64,000 bases of DNA from Pseudomonas pharyngis. Lineage in GTDB: Bacteria > Pseudomonadota > Gammaproteobacteria > Pseudomonadales > Pseudomonadaceae. Of the stretch, positions 49,547-60,118 are shown piece after piece. The notes under the pieces are model-generated. The model was not told the DNA's origin, did not search any database, and was given only the letters and a program-made list of their open reading frames with translations. Position numbers and translations under genes: made by a program. Within the stretch, counting starts at the first letter, position 1, and each line of letters begins with the position of its first letter. The stretch lies in assembly GCF_021602345.1 (NCBI RefSeq), contig NZ_BQID01000006.1, forward strand, positions 295,828-359,827, read 5' to 3'.

Positions 49547-49596
49547 TTCTATCGAATCGGCAGTCAAAGCCGCAGCCAGATCAGGATGTTCTGCAT

Positions 49597-50133
49597 ATGA
49601 CGATGTCGGCCCGCTTTGCCTTGATGTTCTTCGCCGCGCTACTCAGCGCCTGCGCCAGCCGCACTCCGCCCCCTGCGCCGGTGGTTCGCGCTCCGATCGT
49701 GTTCGGATCCTCCCAGACCTTTTCGCCTGCTGCCGAAGACGTGCTGTTCCGCGCGCTAGGGCTGGTCGGCACGCCTTATCGCTGGGGTGGCAATACGCCG
49801 GATTCGGGCTTCGATTGCAGCGGTCTGATCGGTTTCGTCTACCGCGATGCCGCCGGCATCAGCCTGCCGCGTTCGACCCGCGAGATGATCGTCATGCAGG
49901 CGCCGAATGTCGGCAAGGAAGGGCTGCAGACCGGCGACCTGATTTTCTTCGCCACCAATGGCGGCTCTCAGGTCAGCCATGCGGGAATTTACGTCGGGGA
50001 AGGGCGCTTCGTTCACGCACCGGCCACTGGCGGCACGGTGAAGCTGGACAGCCTGTCGAAAGCCTATTGGCAGAAAGCCTATCTGAGCGCCAAGCGCGTT
50101 CTGCAGCCAGAGCATCTGGCGCATAACCCGTAA
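49597..50133 (+). CDS. NlpC/P60 family lipoprotein 2
   Basis: 178 residues. ATG MTMSARFALMFFAALLSAC has an AGGA SD nine nt upstream; a second ATG two codons later is possible. Lipobox LSAC. Catalytic Cys in FDCSGLIGFVY, His in VSHAGIYVGEGRFVHAP. It is shorter than its neighbour through a reduced linker. The shared motif SLPRSTREMI marks the two as paralogues from tandem duplication. Confidence 0.92.
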   Translation: MTMSARFALMFFAALLSACASRTPPPAPVVRAPIVFGSSQTFSPAAEDVLFRALGLVGTPYRWGGNTPDSGFDCSGLIGFVYRDAAGISLPRSTREMIVMQAPNVGKEGLQTGDLIFFATNGGSQVSHAGIYVGEGRFVHAPATGGTVKLDSLSKAYWQKAYLSAKRVLQPEHLAHNP

Positions 50134-50144
50134 CCCAGATACAT

Positions 50145-50184
50145 AAAAACCCGTGGGAGCTGAATGGCTCCCACGGGTTTTTTT
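50145..50184. terminator. Bidirectional terminator (NlpC/P60-2 / sugar dehydrogenase)
   Basis: AAAACCCGTGGGAGC / GCTCCCACGGGTTTT stem with a 7-nt loop and seven Ts. The stem arms contain GTGGGAGC/GCTCCCAC, the REP end sequence, so the terminator may derive from a REP. Confidence 0.88.
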
Positions 50185-50198
50185 ATGCCTGCAACACA

Positions 50199-51512
50199 CT
50201 AGCGGGTCGCTGACACCCGCCACACCTTGTTCCCCACGTCATCGGCTACCAGCAATCCACCTTGCTGGTCGATCACCACGCCGACCGGACGACCCAGCGC
50301 GTTTTCGTCCTTGTCGAGAAATCCAGTCAGCACGTCAACCGGTGCTCCGCTCGGCTTGCCAGCGGCAAACGGTACGAAGATCACCTTGTAGCCACTGTGC
50401 GGCTTGCGGTTCCACGAGCCGTGCTGGCCGATGAATGCGCCTTCCTTGAACTGCGCCGGCAGGCGATTGCCTTCGGCAAAGGTCAGGCCCAGTGACGCGG
50501 TGTGCGGGCCGACGGCGTAGTCGGGAGCGATGGCCTTGGCCACCATGTCCGGCCGCTGGGGTTCCACGCGCACATCAACGTGCTGGCCGTAGTAGCTGAA
50601 CGGCCAGCCATAGAAACCACCATCCTTGACCGAGGTGATGTAGTCCGGCACCAGATCGCTGCCAATCTCATCGCGTTCGTTGACTGCGGTCCACAGCGCA
50701 CCGCTTTTCGGCTCCCAGGCCAGGCCGTTGGGGTTGCGGATGCCCGAGGCGAAGATCCGGTGGTTGCCGGTGGCGCGATCCACTTCCCAGATCGCCGCGC
50801 GGCCTTCTTCCTGGTCGAGACCGTTTTCGCCGACGTTGCTGTTCGAGCCGACGGTGACGTACAGCTTGCTGCCGTCTTTGCTGGCGATGACGTTCTTGGT
50901 CCAGTGATGGTTGAGCGTGCCGCCCGGCAAATCCACGACCTTGATCGGCTGGCTGTTGATTTCGGTCGCGCCGGGCTCGTAGTTAAAGCGCAGCAGGCGA
51001 TCGGTATCGGCGACGTACAGATCATTGCCGACCAAGGTCATGCCGAACGGCGAGTTGAGGTTCTGCAGGAACACCGTGCGGGTCTCGGCCACGCCGTCAT
51101 GATCGGCATCGCGCAGCAGGGTGATGCGATTCGGGCTGGGGACGCCGGCACCGGCGCGGCCCATGACTTTTTTCATCACCCAGCCGCGAATGCCCTTGCC
51201 GTCGTCGGGCTTGGGCGGAGCGTTGGTTTCCGCCACCAGCACATCGCCATTGGGCAGCACGTAGAGCCAGCGTGGGTGATCGAGATTTTCGGCAAACGCC
51301 GCCACCTGCGTACCTGTCGCTGCCATCGGTTTGGCGCCGGCCGGCCAGCCGATGGCCGGGGCGATGTTCACCGTCGGGATCAGGGTCTTGTTCGGTTCGG
51401 GCAGTTTCGGTGACGGACCGGTGCCGTCGGTAACTTGCAGGCTGGAGGATTCACCACAGGCGGCGAGCCCTCCGGCGATCATGATGACGAAAACGAGCTG
51501 GGGCTTGCGCAT
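50199..51512 (-). CDS. PQQ-dependent soluble sugar dehydrogenase-like lipoprotein
   Basis: 437 residues. Lipoprotein signal [19 protein letters not shown]. The remainder is a six-bladed beta-propeller of the glucose/sorbosone dehydrogenase type: [20 protein letters not shown] at the first blade, [55 protein letters not shown], and [18 protein letters not shown] in the last blade. It is probably a PQQ- and Ca-dependent aldose or sorbosone oxidase attached to an envelope membrane; the natural sugar is unknown. Confidence 0.87.
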   Translation of the reverse strand: MRKPQLVFVIMIAGGLAACGESSSLQVTDGTGPSPKLPEPNKTLIPTVNIAPAIGWPAGAKPMAATGTQVAAFAENLDHPRWLYVLPNGDVLVAETNAPPKPDDGKGIRGWVMKKVMGRAGAGVPSPNRITLLRDADHDGVAETRTVFLQNLNSPFGMTLVGNDLYVADTDRLLRFNYEPGATEINSQPIKVVDLPGGTLNHHWTKNVIASKDGSKLYVTVGSNSNVGENGLDQEEGRAAIWEVDRATGNHRIFASGIRNPNGLAWEPKSGALWTAVNERDEIGSDLVPDYITSVKDGGFYGWPFSYYGQHVDVRVEPQRPDMVAKAIAPDYAVGPHTASLGLTFAEGNRLPAQFKEGAFIGQHGSWNRKPHSGYKVIFVPFAAGKPSGAPVDVLTGFLDKDENALGRPVGVVIDQQGGLLVADDVGNKVWRVSATR

Positions 51513-51577
51513 TGCTGATCTTCCCTATGAATGCATTCCTAAACATAGAGAAGCGCACAAGCCCGATGGTTCAACCC

Positions 51578-52162
51578 TCAGCCGCGGGCTTCCTTGAACA
51601 GCACGGCAATGCCGGGGTGATAGTTGCCGGCTTCGCTGCGCAATTTGCGGTAGGCGTAGGGGAAATACCAGGCGACGGCGCAGGTGTGTTCCTTTTGCAG
51701 GTCGTCGACCATGTCCTGCAATTCTTCCGGGCTGGCGCTGTGTTGGGCTTTTTGCGGGGCGACGAACAGGCAGCCGAGTTTCAGGTCGCTGGCGTAGCTG
51801 ATGCGCTTGGCGTCGCTGGTGATATCCGCCAGGGCCTGGGTCAGATTCAGGCTGGTGACGCGCGGCCAGCGTTGGGTCGCCTGAATGAAGGCGCGATCCT
51901 CGGCGCCAGCAATAAACAAATCGGCGCGGGCGTTGCGCTCGCCTTCTTCGTTCTGTTTGCGGGTGGCAGTGTCGCGCAGGGTGACCAGTTCAGCCATCCA
52001 CGCGGCGGCCGACAGCAGACCGAGGTTGGCTTTTTCGTCGTGCCAGTAGGGCGTGTCATTGTCGCCGCGCACGGCGTTGTAGCGGTCGATACAGTCAAAC
52101 CAGCGTTCCAGCACCGGGCGCAGGAATTCCAGCCGCGGATTGCTGATGATCATGCCTTGCAT
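51578..52162 (-). CDS. Hypothetical protein of unknown family
   Basis: 194 residues from ATG MQGMIISNPRLEFLRPVLERW, preceded by a GGGAG SD; a 16-residue-longer frame is rejected. No signal peptide or membrane helix. Mostly alpha-helical by composition, with PYWHDEKANLGLLSAAAWMAE, repeated acidic patches and AWYFPYAYRKLRSEAG near the end. I do not recognise the domain. It is monocistronic, upstream of and divergent from the cobalamin riboswitch, and is not known to be part of B12 metabolism. Confidence 0.7.
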   Translation of the reverse strand: MQGMIISNPRLEFLRPVLERWFDCIDRYNAVRGDNDTPYWHDEKANLGLLSAAAWMAELVTLRDTATRKQNEEGERNARADLFIAGAEDRAFIQATQRWPRVTSLNLTQALADITSDAKRISYASDLKLGCLFVAPQKAQHSASPEELQDMVDDLQKEHTCAVAWYFPYAYRKLRSEAGNYHPGIAVLFKEARG

Positions 52163-52344
52163 GGGGTTCTCCCTTGTTATTGTGATGGGCTCTCTGCAGT
52201 CAAAGAGCATGGCTCTTTGATATCACTCATGTCAGTGTGGCACAAGATTGGCGTCAGTTAATTGATCGATGGCAGTTATTCGCCGCACAAGCCCCTCTTC
52301 AATTGACGCTCCACCCCCAACCCTCTAACCTTCGCGGCTTGTTT

Positions 52345-52550
52345 CAGGTGCTCTGTGGCGCATGTCGACAGAGTGAAACAGGGAAGCCGGTGAGGCGGGT
52401 CTTCGAGCGAAGAACCCTCACGATCCCGGCGCTGCCCCCGCAACGGTAAATGAGTAAAAGCTGCGTCTGATGCCACTGCTTAACAGCGGGAAGGCGCGCA
52501 GCCAGGCACCAGCCGCTCATGAGCCCGGAGACCGGCCTGATCCATCCAGC
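52345..52550 (+). promoter_or_regulatory. Cobalamin riboswitch
   Basis: The conserved AdoCbl riboswitch elements are in order: GGGAAGCCGGTGAGG (52381), the long arm, CGCTGCCCCCGCAACGGTAA (52430-52448; B12 box core), GCCACTG then GGGAAGGCG (52472-52496), and AGCC-GG-GAGACCGGCC (52523-52536). Bound adenosylcobalamin should reduce expression of the ten-gene cob operon. A small hairpin GGCATC / GATGCC at 52551-52571 between the riboswitch and cobO may belong to the expression platform. The cobO ATG is 85 nt past the aptamer. Together with the divergent promoters this accounts for the 473-nt gap 52163-52635. Confidence 0.95.
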
Positions 52551-52635
52551 GGCATCACGGTGGGCGATGCCAGGCTTGTTGCCGTCTATTCTTGTGCCTG
52601 CCCGCCGTTATCCAGCCTCAACGGAGAGCTCCCCC

Positions 52636-53247
52636 ATGACTGATTCCCCCGAACGCGACGAGCGCCACCTGGCGCGCATGCAGCGCAAAAAAGCCGTGAT
52701 CGATGAGCGCATCGCCAATTCGCCAGACGAATGCGGCCTGGTGCTGGTGCTGACCGGCAACGGCAAAGGCAAAAGCAGCTCGGCATTCGGCATGCTCGCC
52801 CGCGCCATGGGCCACGGCATGCAGTGCGGCGTGGTGCAGTTCATCAAGGGCCGCAACAGCACCGGTGAAGAGCTGTTCTTCCGCCGCTTCCCCGAGCAAG
52901 TGCGCTTTCATGTGATGGGCGAGGGCTTCACCTGGGAAACCCAGGACCGTCAGCGCGACATCGCCGCCGCCGAAGCGGCCTGGGAAGTCTCCCGCGAGCT
53001 GCTGCGCGATCCGTCGATCGGTCTGGTGGTGCTCGATGAACTGAACATTGCCCTCAAGCACGGTTACCTCGATCTGGATCAGGTGCTCAGCGATCTGCAG
53101 GCCCGTCCGCCGATGCAACACGTGATCGTCACTGGCCGCGCCGCCAAGCCGGAAATGATCGAGATGGGCGACACCGTCACCGAAATGGGCATGATCAAGC
53201 ACGCCTTCCAGGCCGGCATCAAAGCGCAGAAAGGCGTCGAACTTTGA
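52636..53247 (+). CDS. cobO: Cob(I)yrinic acid a,c-diamide adenosyltransferase
   Basis: 203 residues from ATG MTDSPERDERHLARMQRKK. CobA/BtuR-type P-loop GNGKGKSSSAFGMLARA, VVQFIKGRNSTGE and the LDELNIALKHGYLD motif. It adenosylates the corrin cobalt at an early late-stage step. An upstream in-frame ATG would lie inside the riboswitch and is rejected. First gene of the operon, overlapping cobB. Confidence 0.96.
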   Translation: MTDSPERDERHLARMQRKKAVIDERIANSPDECGLVLVLTGNGKGKSSSAFGMLARAMGHGMQCGVVQFIKGRNSTGEELFFRRFPEQVRFHVMGEGFTWETQDRQRDIAAAEAAWEVSRELLRDPSIGLVVLDELNIALKHGYLDLDQVLSDLQARPPMQHVIVTGRAAKPEMIEMGDTVTEMGMIKHAFQAGIKAQKGVEL

Positions 53248-54539
53248 ATCAACCACGTCACTGCCCTGCGGTACTGATCGCCGCGCCGGCTTCCGGCCAG
53301 GGCAAGACCACCGTCACCGCTGCGCTGGCCCGTCTGCATCGTAATCAGGGGCGCAAGGTCCGCGTATTCAAGTGCGGCCCGGACTTTCTCGACCCGATGA
53401 TCCTCGAACGCGCCAGCGGTGCGCCGGTCTATCAACTGGACATGTGGATGGTCGGCGAGCAGGAAAGTCGACGTCTGTTGTGGGAAGCCGCCGCCGAAGC
53501 CGATCTGATCCTGATCGAAGGCGTGATGGGCCTGTTCGACGGCACGCCGTCGAGCGCCGATCTGGCGCGGCATTTCGGCGTACCGGTGCTCGGCGTGATC
53601 GACGGCACGGCCATGGCCCAAACGTTCGGCGCACTGGCCTTGGGCCTGGCGCGCTATCAGCCGGATCTGCCGTTCGCCGGCGTGCTGGCCAATCGTGTCG
53701 GCACCGTGCGCCATGCGCAGTTGCTCGAAGGCAGCCTCACCGAAGGCCTGCGCTGGTACGGCGCGTTGTCCCGGGAAACCGGGATCGAACTGCCAAGCCG
53801 TCATCTGGGTCTGGTGCAGGCCAGCGAACTGAATGACCTCGACGTGCGCCTCGACGCCGCCGCCCAAGCGCTGGCTGGCACTTGCGAGGTAGCGCTGCCA
53901 CCGGCCGTCGAATTCGCCGCGCCTGAAATCGTCAACACCGAAAAGCTGCTCGAAGGCGTGCGAATTGCCGTCGCCCGCGACGAAGCCTTTGCCTTCACCT
54001 ACGGCGCCAGTCTCGATCTGTTGCGGGCGATGGGGGCGGAGCTGAGTTTCTTCTCGCCGATCCGTGATGCGCAATTGCCTGAAGCCGAAAGTTTGTACCT
54101 GCCCGGCGGTTATCCGGAATTGCACCACGTTGCCTTGTCGCAGAACACTGACATGCTCAAAGCGATCCGCGCTCACCACGCCGCCGGCAAACCGCTGCTC
54201 GCCGAATGTGGCGGCATGCTTTATCTGCTCGACTCGCTGACCGATGTCGAAGGCACCCGCGCTGATTTGGTCGGCCTGCTGAGTGGCGACGCCGTGATGC
54301 AAAAGCGCCTCGCTGCGCTGGCATTGCAAGAGGTCGACCTGCCGGAAGGCCTGTTGCGCGGCCACACCTATCACCATTCCCTGACCACCACCGAACTGAC
54401 GCCGATTGCCCGTGGCCACAGCCCCAACGGCGGGCGCGGCGCGGAAGCGGTTTACAGGGAAGGGCGGATGACCGCCTCGTACGTTCACTTCTATTTCCCG
54501 TCAAATCCGTCGGCGATTGCCGCGCTGTTGGTGCCATGA
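53244..54539 (+). CDS. cobB: Cobyrinate a,c-diamide synthase
   Basis: 431 residues from a TTG start overlapping the cobO stop (TTGA). N-terminal P-loop APASGQGKTTVTAALARL, the VEGVMGLFDGT box, and a class-I glutaminase domain with nucleophile Cys in LLAECGGMLYLLDSL and His in GHTYHHS. It amidates the a and c side chains of cobyrinate. No ATG is available near the conserved N-terminus, so a TTG start and coupling to cobO are likely. Confidence 0.95.
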   Translation: MNQPRHCPAVLIAAPASGQGKTTVTAALARLHRNQGRKVRVFKCGPDFLDPMILERASGAPVYQLDMWMVGEQESRRLLWEAAAEADLILIEGVMGLFDGTPSSADLARHFGVPVLGVIDGTAMAQTFGALALGLARYQPDLPFAGVLANRVGTVRHAQLLEGSLTEGLRWYGALSRETGIELPSRHLGLVQASELNDLDVRLDAAAQALAGTCEVALPPAVEFAAPEIVNTEKLLEGVRIAVARDEAFAFTYGASLDLLRAMGAELSFFSPIRDAQLPEAESLYLPGGYPELHHVALSQNTDMLKAIRAHHAAGKPLLAECGGMLYLLDSLTDVEGTRADLVGLLSGDAVMQKRLAALALQEVDLPEGLLRGHTYHHSLTTTELTPIARGHSPNGGRGAEAVYREGRMTASYVHFYFPSNPSAIAALLVP

Positions 54540-55186
54540 CCGACAACGCCTTCACTGACGCCGAGCGCGAAGCGGTTTACCGCGCCATCGCCGAACGCCG
54601 CGACATGCGCCACTTCAGCGGCGGTATGGTCGAGCCTGACGTGTTGCGACGATTGCTTGAAGCCGCACACCAGGCACCGAGCGTCGGCCTGATGCAGCCG
54701 TGGCGCTTCATCCGTATCAGCGACCGCGCGCTACGTGGCCAGATCCAGAACCTTGTTGAAGAAGAACGCGTACGCACCGCCGAAGCCCTCGGCGAACGCA
54801 GTGACGAGTTCATGAAGCTCAAGGTCGAAGGCATCAACGATTGCGCCGAAGTGCTGGTCGCCGCGTTGATGGACGATCGCGAAAAACACATCTTTGGTCG
54901 TCGCACAATGCCGGAAATGGACATGGCCTCATTGTCCTGCGCGATCCAGAACCTGTGGCTCGCCGCGCGTGCCGAAGGCCTGGGCATGGGCTGGGTGTCG
55001 TTGTTCGAGCCACAGGCGCTGGCCGATCTGCTGAAACTGCCGGCCGGTGCCAAGCCGCTGGCGGTGCTTTGCCTGGGGCCGGTCAAGGAATTTTATCCGG
55101 CGCCGATGCTGGTACTCGAAGGGTGGGCGCAGGCGCGTCCGCTCAATGAGCTGCTGTACGAAAATTTTTGGGGAGTGAGTCAATGA
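54536..55186 (+). CDS. bluB: 5,6-dimethylbenzimidazole synthase
   Basis: 216 residues, a nitroreductase-fold enzyme that destroys FMNH2 to make the lower ligand DMB aerobically. Family features are [14 protein letters not shown] near residue 17, [34 protein letters not shown] and [13 protein letters not shown]. It overlaps cobB by four nucleotides (ATGA). Its presence in the operon predicts standard DMB-cobalamin production. Confidence 0.95.
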   Translation: MTDNAFTDAEREAVYRAIAERRDMRHFSGGMVEPDVLRRLLEAAHQAPSVGLMQPWRFIRISDRALRGQIQNLVEEERVRTAEALGERSDEFMKLKVEGINDCAEVLVAALMDDREKHIFGRRTMPEMDMASLSCAIQNLWLAARAEGLGMGWVSLFEPQALADLLKLPAGAKPLAVLCLGPVKEFYPAPMLVLEGWAQARPLNELLYENFWGVSQ

Positions 55187-56091
55187 GTGTGGCGTTGTTG
55201 AGTGTCGCCGCAGTTGCGCTGGATGCGCTGCTGGGTGAACCGAAACGCTGGCATCCGCTGGTGGCGTTCGGCAATTTCGCCGGGCGCATCGAGCAACGTT
55301 TCAACAGCGGCGGTCGCGGCTGGCGTAGCCATGGCGTCACCGCGTGGGTGATCGCGGTGTTGCCGCTGACCCTGCTGGCCACGGCGTTTTCCTGGGCGCC
55401 TTACGTGGGCTGGATTGTCGAGATTCTTGCGCTGTATTGCGCCCTCGGCATGCGCAGCCTGGGTGAGCACGTCGAGCCGGTGGCCAAGGCCTTGCGTGCC
55501 GATGATCTGGAAGAGGCGCGCAAGCGTGTGGGGTATCTGGTCAGCCGCCAGACCGATGAGCTGGACAGCACCGCTGTCGCCCGCGCTGCTACTGAATCGG
55601 TGCTGGAGAACGGTAGCGATGCGGTGTTCGCGGCGCTGTTCTGGTTTGCCGTGGCCGGTGCGCCGGGCGTGGTGCTCTACCGTTTGAGCAATACGCTCGA
55701 CGCGATGTGGGGCTATCGCAACGAACGTTTCGAGCGGTTCGGCTGGGCGGCGGCAAAAATCGACGACGTCCTCAACTACATTCCTGCGCGGCTGGTAGCG
55801 TTGACCTACGCGCTGCTCGGCAAAACCCGACTGGCGCTGAAATGCTGGCGCACCCAGGCGCCGAAATGGGACAGCCCGAACGCCGGCCCGGTGATGGCCG
55901 CCGGCGCAGGTGCCTTGGGCGTCGAGCTGGGTGGCCCGGCGATTTACCACGGCGAGCTGCACGAGCGTCCGCAACTGGGCGAGGGCGTGCCGGCGGATGC
56001 CGATTCCATTGATCGCGGCTGGCAATTGGTCCAGCGCGGGGTATGGTTATGGCTGCTGATTCTCTGCGTGGGGGCTGAATTCTATGCTTGA
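55183..56091 (+). CDS. cbiB: Adenosylcobinamide-phosphate synthase (CbiB/CobD)
   Basis: 302 residues, integral membrane protein with ~4 TM helices. N-terminal motif [18 protein letters not shown] is the CbiB signature; [21 protein letters not shown] is near the C-terminus. It attaches aminopropanol (phosphate) to adenosylcobyrate. Overlaps bluB by 4 nt and the next gene by 8 nt. Confidence 0.95.
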   Translation: MSVALLSVAAVALDALLGEPKRWHPLVAFGNFAGRIEQRFNSGGRGWRSHGVTAWVIAVLPLTLLATAFSWAPYVGWIVEILALYCALGMRSLGEHVEPVAKALRADDLEEARKRVGYLVSRQTDELDSTAVARAATESVLENGSDAVFAALFWFAVAGAPGVVLYRLSNTLDAMWGYRNERFERFGWAAAKIDDVLNYIPARLVALTYALLGKTRLALKCWRTQAPKWDSPNAGPVMAAGAGALGVELGGPAIYHGELHERPQLGEGVPADADSIDRGWQLVQRGVWLWLLILCVGAEFYA

Positions 56092-57094
56092 GCACGGTGG
56101 CCGGTTGCGCAGGGCGGCGCTCCAATACGGCATCGCGGAAGAAGACTGGCTCGACCTGTCCACGGGGCTTGCGCCGTGGCCGTTTCCGGTCCCGGATATT
56201 CCGCTGCGGGCCTGGGCACGCTTGCCGGAAAACGATGACGGTCTGGAGCAGGCCGCCTGCGATTACTACGGTACCAGCCAGGTGCTGCCGGTGGCCGGTT
56301 CGCAGATGGCCATTCAGTTGTTGCCGCGATTGCGTCGGGCCGGCAAGGTCGGCGTGCTGTCGCCGTGTTATGCCGAGCATGCTGAAGCCTGGCGGCGCAG
56401 CGGCTATATCGTGCGTGAGGTGCTGGAGCAGGAAGTCGATTTCTTTCTCGACAGCCTCGACGTGCTGGTGGTGGTCAATCCGAACAACCCAACGGGCCTG
56501 AACCTGACCCCGGCGCGCCTGCTCGACTGGCACGCACGGCTGGCCCAGCGCGGCGGCTGGCTGGTGGTCGATGAAGCGTTCATGGACAACACGCCGCAGC
56601 TGAGTCTCGCCCCGCATGCGCATCAAGTGGGGTTGATCGTGTTGCGCTCGTTCGGCAAGTTTTTCGGTCTGGCCGGTGTGCGGCTGGGGTTCGTGCTGGC
56701 CGAGCGCAAGTTGCTCCGGTTGCTGGCCGAACAGGTCGGGCCGTGGGCGGTCAGCGGGCCGACCCGGGTGCTGGGTCAGGCCTGTCTGCGCGACACCGAA
56801 GGCCACACGCGTCAGCGCATCCGCAGCGACGAGGCCAGCGAACGATTGGCTGCGCTGCTCGAACGCTACGGTTTCAAACCGCAGGGTGGCTGCGCACTGT
56901 TTCAGTGGCTGATCACCGAACAGGCCTCCGCGTTGCACGAATTCATGGCCCGACGCGGCATTCTCCTGCGACTCTTCGCGCACAACAGCAGCCTGCGTTT
57001 CGGGCTGCCCGCCGATGCCGCCGACGAGGCGCGCCTTGAGCAAGCCCTGCAAGCATTCGCCCTGCAACGCTCTATGGAAAACAAACCAGCATGA
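56084..57094 (+). CDS. cobC: Threonine-phosphate decarboxylase CobC
   Basis: 336 residues, PLP-dependent fold type [15 protein letters not shown], the VVDEAFMD motif, and the PLP lysine in [16 protein letters not shown]. It makes the (R)-1-aminopropan-2-ol phosphate linker from threonine phosphate. In P. denitrificans nomenclature this is CobC; in Salmonella the equivalent is CobD. Confidence 0.93.
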   Translation: MLEHGGRLRRAALQYGIAEEDWLDLSTGLAPWPFPVPDIPLRAWARLPENDDGLEQAACDYYGTSQVLPVAGSQMAIQLLPRLRRAGKVGVLSPCYAEHAEAWRRSGYIVREVLEQEVDFFLDSLDVLVVVNPNNPTGLNLTPARLLDWHARLAQRGGWLVVDEAFMDNTPQLSLAPHAHQVGLIVLRSFGKFFGLAGVRLGFVLAERKLLRLLAEQVGPWAVSGPTRVLGQACLRDTEGHTRQRIRSDEASERLAALLERYGFKPQGGCALFQWLITEQASALHEFMARRGILLRLFAHNSSLRFGLPADAADEARLEQALQAFALQRSMENKPA

Positions 57095-58557
57095 CCACTT
57101 TAATGGTGCAGGGCACCACCTCCGACGCCGGCAAAAGCACGCTGGTGACGGCGCTCTGCCGCTGGGCCACCCGTCAGGGCGTTGCCGTGGTGCCGTTCAA
57201 GCCGCAGAACATGGCGCTCAACAGCGCGGTGACTGCCGACGGCGGCGAGATCGGCCGCGCGCAAGCGGTGCAGGCCCAGGCGGCGTTTCTCGAGCCGCAC
57301 ACCGACATGAACCCGGTGCTGCTCAAGCCCAACAGCGACACCGGCGCTCAGGTCATCATTCACGGTCGAGCGGTCACCAGCATGAACGCCGTCGCCTATC
57401 ACGACTACAAAGCCATCGCCATGCAGGCCGTGCTTGCCTCCCACGAGCGTTTGCGTGCCGCCTATCCGCTGGTGATGGTCGAAGGCGCGGGCTCGCCGGC
57501 CGAGATCAATCTGCGCGCCGGTGACATCGCCAACATGGGCTTCGCCGAAGCGGTGGATTGCCCGGTGTTGCTGATCGCCGACATCAATCGTGGCGGCGTC
57601 TTCGCCCATCTGGTGGGCACGCTGGAACTGCTGTCGCCGAGCGAACAGGCACGGGTCAAAGGTTTCATCATCAACCGTTTTCGCGGCGACATCGCCTTGC
57701 TGCAACCGGGCCTCGACTGGCTGGAACAGCGCACCGGCAAACCGGTGGTGGGCGTGCTGCCATACGTGATGGATCTGCATCTGGAAGCCGAGGACGGCAT
57801 CGACCAGCGTCAGACCGACAAGGCCGAGCAAGTCCTGAAAGTGGTGGTGCCGGTGCTGCCGCGCATCAGCAACCACACCGATTTCGATCCGCTGCGTCTG
57901 CATCCGCAGGTTGATCTGCAATTCATCGGCCCGGGGCAAGCGATACCGCCGGCCGACCTGATCGTTCTTCCGGGCTCGAAAAGCGTGCGCAGTGACTTGG
58001 CGTATCTGCGGGCCAATGGTTGGGAATCCGCCATCCGCCGTCACCTGCGTTACGGCGGGAAATTGCTCGGGATCTGCGGCGGTCTGCAAATGCTCGGCGA
58101 GCAGGTGCACGATCCGCTGGGCCTTGAAGGTGCGCCGGGATCCAGCGCCGGTCTGGGGTTGCTGGCGTTTGAAACGCAGCTCGAAGCCGAGAAACAGTTG
58201 CGCAATGTTCGCGGGCGTCTGGCGCTGGAAGATGCCGAGGTCAGCGGTTATGAAATTCATGCCGGCGTGACCACGGGAGCGGCGCTGGAAAATGCTGCCG
58301 TGCATCTGGACGACGGTCGTTGCGACGGCGCGCAAAGTCTCGACGGGCAGATTTTCGGCACCTACCTGCATGGCCTGTTCGAATCGCCGGCGGCCAGTGC
58401 GGCGCTGTTGCGCTGGGCCGGTCTGAACGATGTGCAGGAGGTGGATTACCACGGCCTGCGCGAACGCGATATCGAACGGCTGGCGGATCTGGTGGAGAAG
58501 CATCTGGATACCGATCTGTTACGTGAACTCTGTGGAATCTCCCCATGCTCCAACTGA
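57091..58557 (+). CDS. cobQ: Cobyric acid synthase
   Basis: 488 residues. N-terminal [19 protein letters not shown]-loop, [17 protein letters not shown], and a C-terminal glutaminase domain with Cys in [14 protein letters not shown] and His in [11 protein letters not shown]. It amidates the b, d, e and g side chains. It overlaps cobC by four nucleotides and cobP/cobU by 13. Confidence 0.96.
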   Translation: MTTLMVQGTTSDAGKSTLVTALCRWATRQGVAVVPFKPQNMALNSAVTADGGEIGRAQAVQAQAAFLEPHTDMNPVLLKPNSDTGAQVIIHGRAVTSMNAVAYHDYKAIAMQAVLASHERLRAAYPLVMVEGAGSPAEINLRAGDIANMGFAEAVDCPVLLIADINRGGVFAHLVGTLELLSPSEQARVKGFIINRFRGDIALLQPGLDWLEQRTGKPVVGVLPYVMDLHLEAEDGIDQRQTDKAEQVLKVVVPVLPRISNHTDFDPLRLHPQVDLQFIGPGQAIPPADLIVLPGSKSVRSDLAYLRANGWESAIRRHLRYGGKLLGICGGLQMLGEQVHDPLGLEGAPGSSAGLGLLAFETQLEAEKQLRNVRGRLALEDAEVSGYEIHAGVTTGAALENAAVHLDDGRCDGAQSLDGQIFGTYLHGLFESPAASAALLRWAGLNDVQEVDYHGLRERDIERLADLVEKHLDTDLLRELCGISPCSN

Positions 58558-59066
58558 TCCTCGGCGGCGCCCGCTCCGGCAAAAGTCGCCTGGCCGAAGA
58601 ACTCGCCACTGACAGCGCGCTGGCCGTGACGTACATCGCCACCAGCCAACCACTGGACGGCGAGATGAATGAGCGCGTCGCCCATCATCGCGCCCGTCGT
58701 CCTGCTGAATGGGCGTTGATCGAAGAGCCGCTGGAACTGGCTCGGGTGTTGCGCGAAAACGCTGACCCCGAGCGCTGCCTGCTGGTGGATTGCCTGACGC
58801 TGTGGCTGACCAATCTGCTGATGCTCGATGACGCTGAACGCCTCGCCGCCGAGCGCGAAGCCTTGCTCGAATGCCTGGCGTCGCTGCCGGGTGAAATCAT
58901 TTTTGTCAGCAACGAGACCGGAATGGGTGTCGTGCCGCTGGGCGAATTGACTCGCCGCTACGTCGATGAAGCCGGTTGGCTGCATCAAGCTCTGGCCGAG
59001 CGTTGTCAGCGAGTTGTCCTGACGGTCGCCGGCCTGCCCCTGACTCTGAAAGGACCTGCGTTATGA
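58545..59066 (+). CDS. cobU: Adenosylcobinamide kinase / guanylyltransferase
   Basis: 173 residues. P-loop [18 protein letters not shown] (residues 4-21), the conserved [23 protein letters not shown] segment with the guanylylated histidine, and [13 protein letters not shown]. It converts adenosylcobinamide (phosphate) to the GDP derivative. Called CobP in P. denitrificans nomenclature. Confidence 0.95.
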   Translation: MLQLILGGARSGKSRLAEELATDSALAVTYIATSQPLDGEMNERVAHHRARRPAEWALIEEPLELARVLRENADPERCLLVDCLTLWLTNLLMLDDAERLAAEREALLECLASLPGEIIFVSNETGMGVVPLGELTRRYVDEAGWLHQALAERCQRVVLTVAGLPLTLKGPAL

Positions 59067-60118
59067 CCCAAGCCTGGTGGCTGAACCCGTGCAAACCGGT
59101 GGGCGCGAACGCCGTTGAAAACGCGACGGCGCGTCAGCAGCAATTGACCAAACCTGCCGGCTCCCTCGGGCGGCTCGAATCGGTGGCGGTGCAGCTGGCC
59201 GGATTGCAGGGCCAGGTCAAGCCGACACTGGATCAAGTCTGGATCGCGATTTTTGCCGGCGACCATGGCGTTGTCGCCGAAGGGGTTTCCGCGTTCCCGC
59301 AGGAGGTCACCGGGCAGATGCTGCTGAACTTCGTCAGCGGCGGTGCGGCGATCAGCGTGCTGGCGCGGCAACTCGGTGCGCAATTGGAAGTGGTGGATCT
59401 GGGCACCGTGACCCCGTCGTTGAACCTGACGGGCGTGCGTCACCTGAACATCGGCCCGGGCACGGCGAATTTCGCCAAGGGCGCGGCGATGACTCAGGCC
59501 CAGGGTGAACTCGCCTTGCAGGGCGGTCGCGACAGCGTGCTGCGGGCGAAAGCGGCAGGCGCGCAATTGTTCATCGGCGGCGAAATGGGCATCGGCAACA
59601 CCACCGCCGCCAGTGCGCTGGCCTGTGCTTTGCTCGACTGCCCGGTGGCGCACCTGACCGGCCCCGGCACCGGGCTGAATGCCGAAGGCGTCAGCCACAA
59701 GGCGCAGGTGATCGAGCGGGCGCTGGCACTGCATGCGGCGCAACGTGGCGATGCGTTGCAGACGCTGTTCAATCTCGGCGGCTTCGAGATTGCGGCACTG
59801 GTTGGCGCCTATCTGGCGTGCGCTCAGGAAGGTGTGGCGGTGCTGGTGGATGGTTTCATCTGCACGGTCGCGGCGCTGGTGGCGGTGCGCCTGAATCCGG
59901 CCTGCCGTGAGTGGCTGCTGTTCGGTCACCGTGGTGCCGAGCCGGGCCATCGCCATGTACTGGAAACCCTCGGCGCTGAACCGCTGCTGGAACTGGGCCT
60001 GCGTCTGGGCGAGGGCAGTGGCGCGGCGCTGGCGGTGCCGTTGCTGCGTCTGGCCTGCGACCTGCACGGCCAGATGGCAACCTTCGCTGAAGCCGCGGTG
60101 GCGGACCGCCCGGCATGA
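59063..60118 (+). CDS. cobT: Nicotinate-nucleotide-dimethylbenzimidazole phosphoribosyltransferase
   Basis: 351 residues from [54 protein letters not shown] and the catalytic-glutamate segment [14 protein letters not shown]. It activates DMB from BluB to alpha-ribazole phosphate. Named CobU in P. denitrificans. It overlaps cobU by four nucleotides. Confidence 0.96.
   Translation: MTQAWWLNPCKPVGANAVENATARQQQLTKPAGSLGRLESVAVQLAGLQGQVKPTLDQVWIAIFAGDHGVVAEGVSAFPQEVTGQMLLNFVSGGAAISVLARQLGAQLEVVDLGTVTPSLNLTGVRHLNIGPGTANFAKGAAMTQAQGELALQGGRDSVLRAKAAGAQLFIGGEMGIGNTTAASALACALLDCPVAHLTGPGTGLNAEGVSHKAQVIERALALHAAQRGDALQTLFNLGGFEIAALVGAYLACAQEGVAVLVDGFICTVAALVAVRLNPACREWLLFGHRGAEPGHRHVLETLGAEPLLELGLRLGEGSGAALAVPLLRLACDLHGQMATFAEAAVADRPA

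Noticed and set aside
50145-50184. Another REP doublet
   Set aside because: GTGGGAGC/GCTCCCAC matches the REP ends, but the 7-nt loop and T-run make it a working terminator; REP origin is possible but no REP core palindrome is present.
56084-57094. Histidinol-phosphate aminotransferase
   Set aside because: The fold is the same, but the position inside the cob operon and N-terminal [10 protein letters not shown] pattern identify threonine-phosphate decarboxylase.
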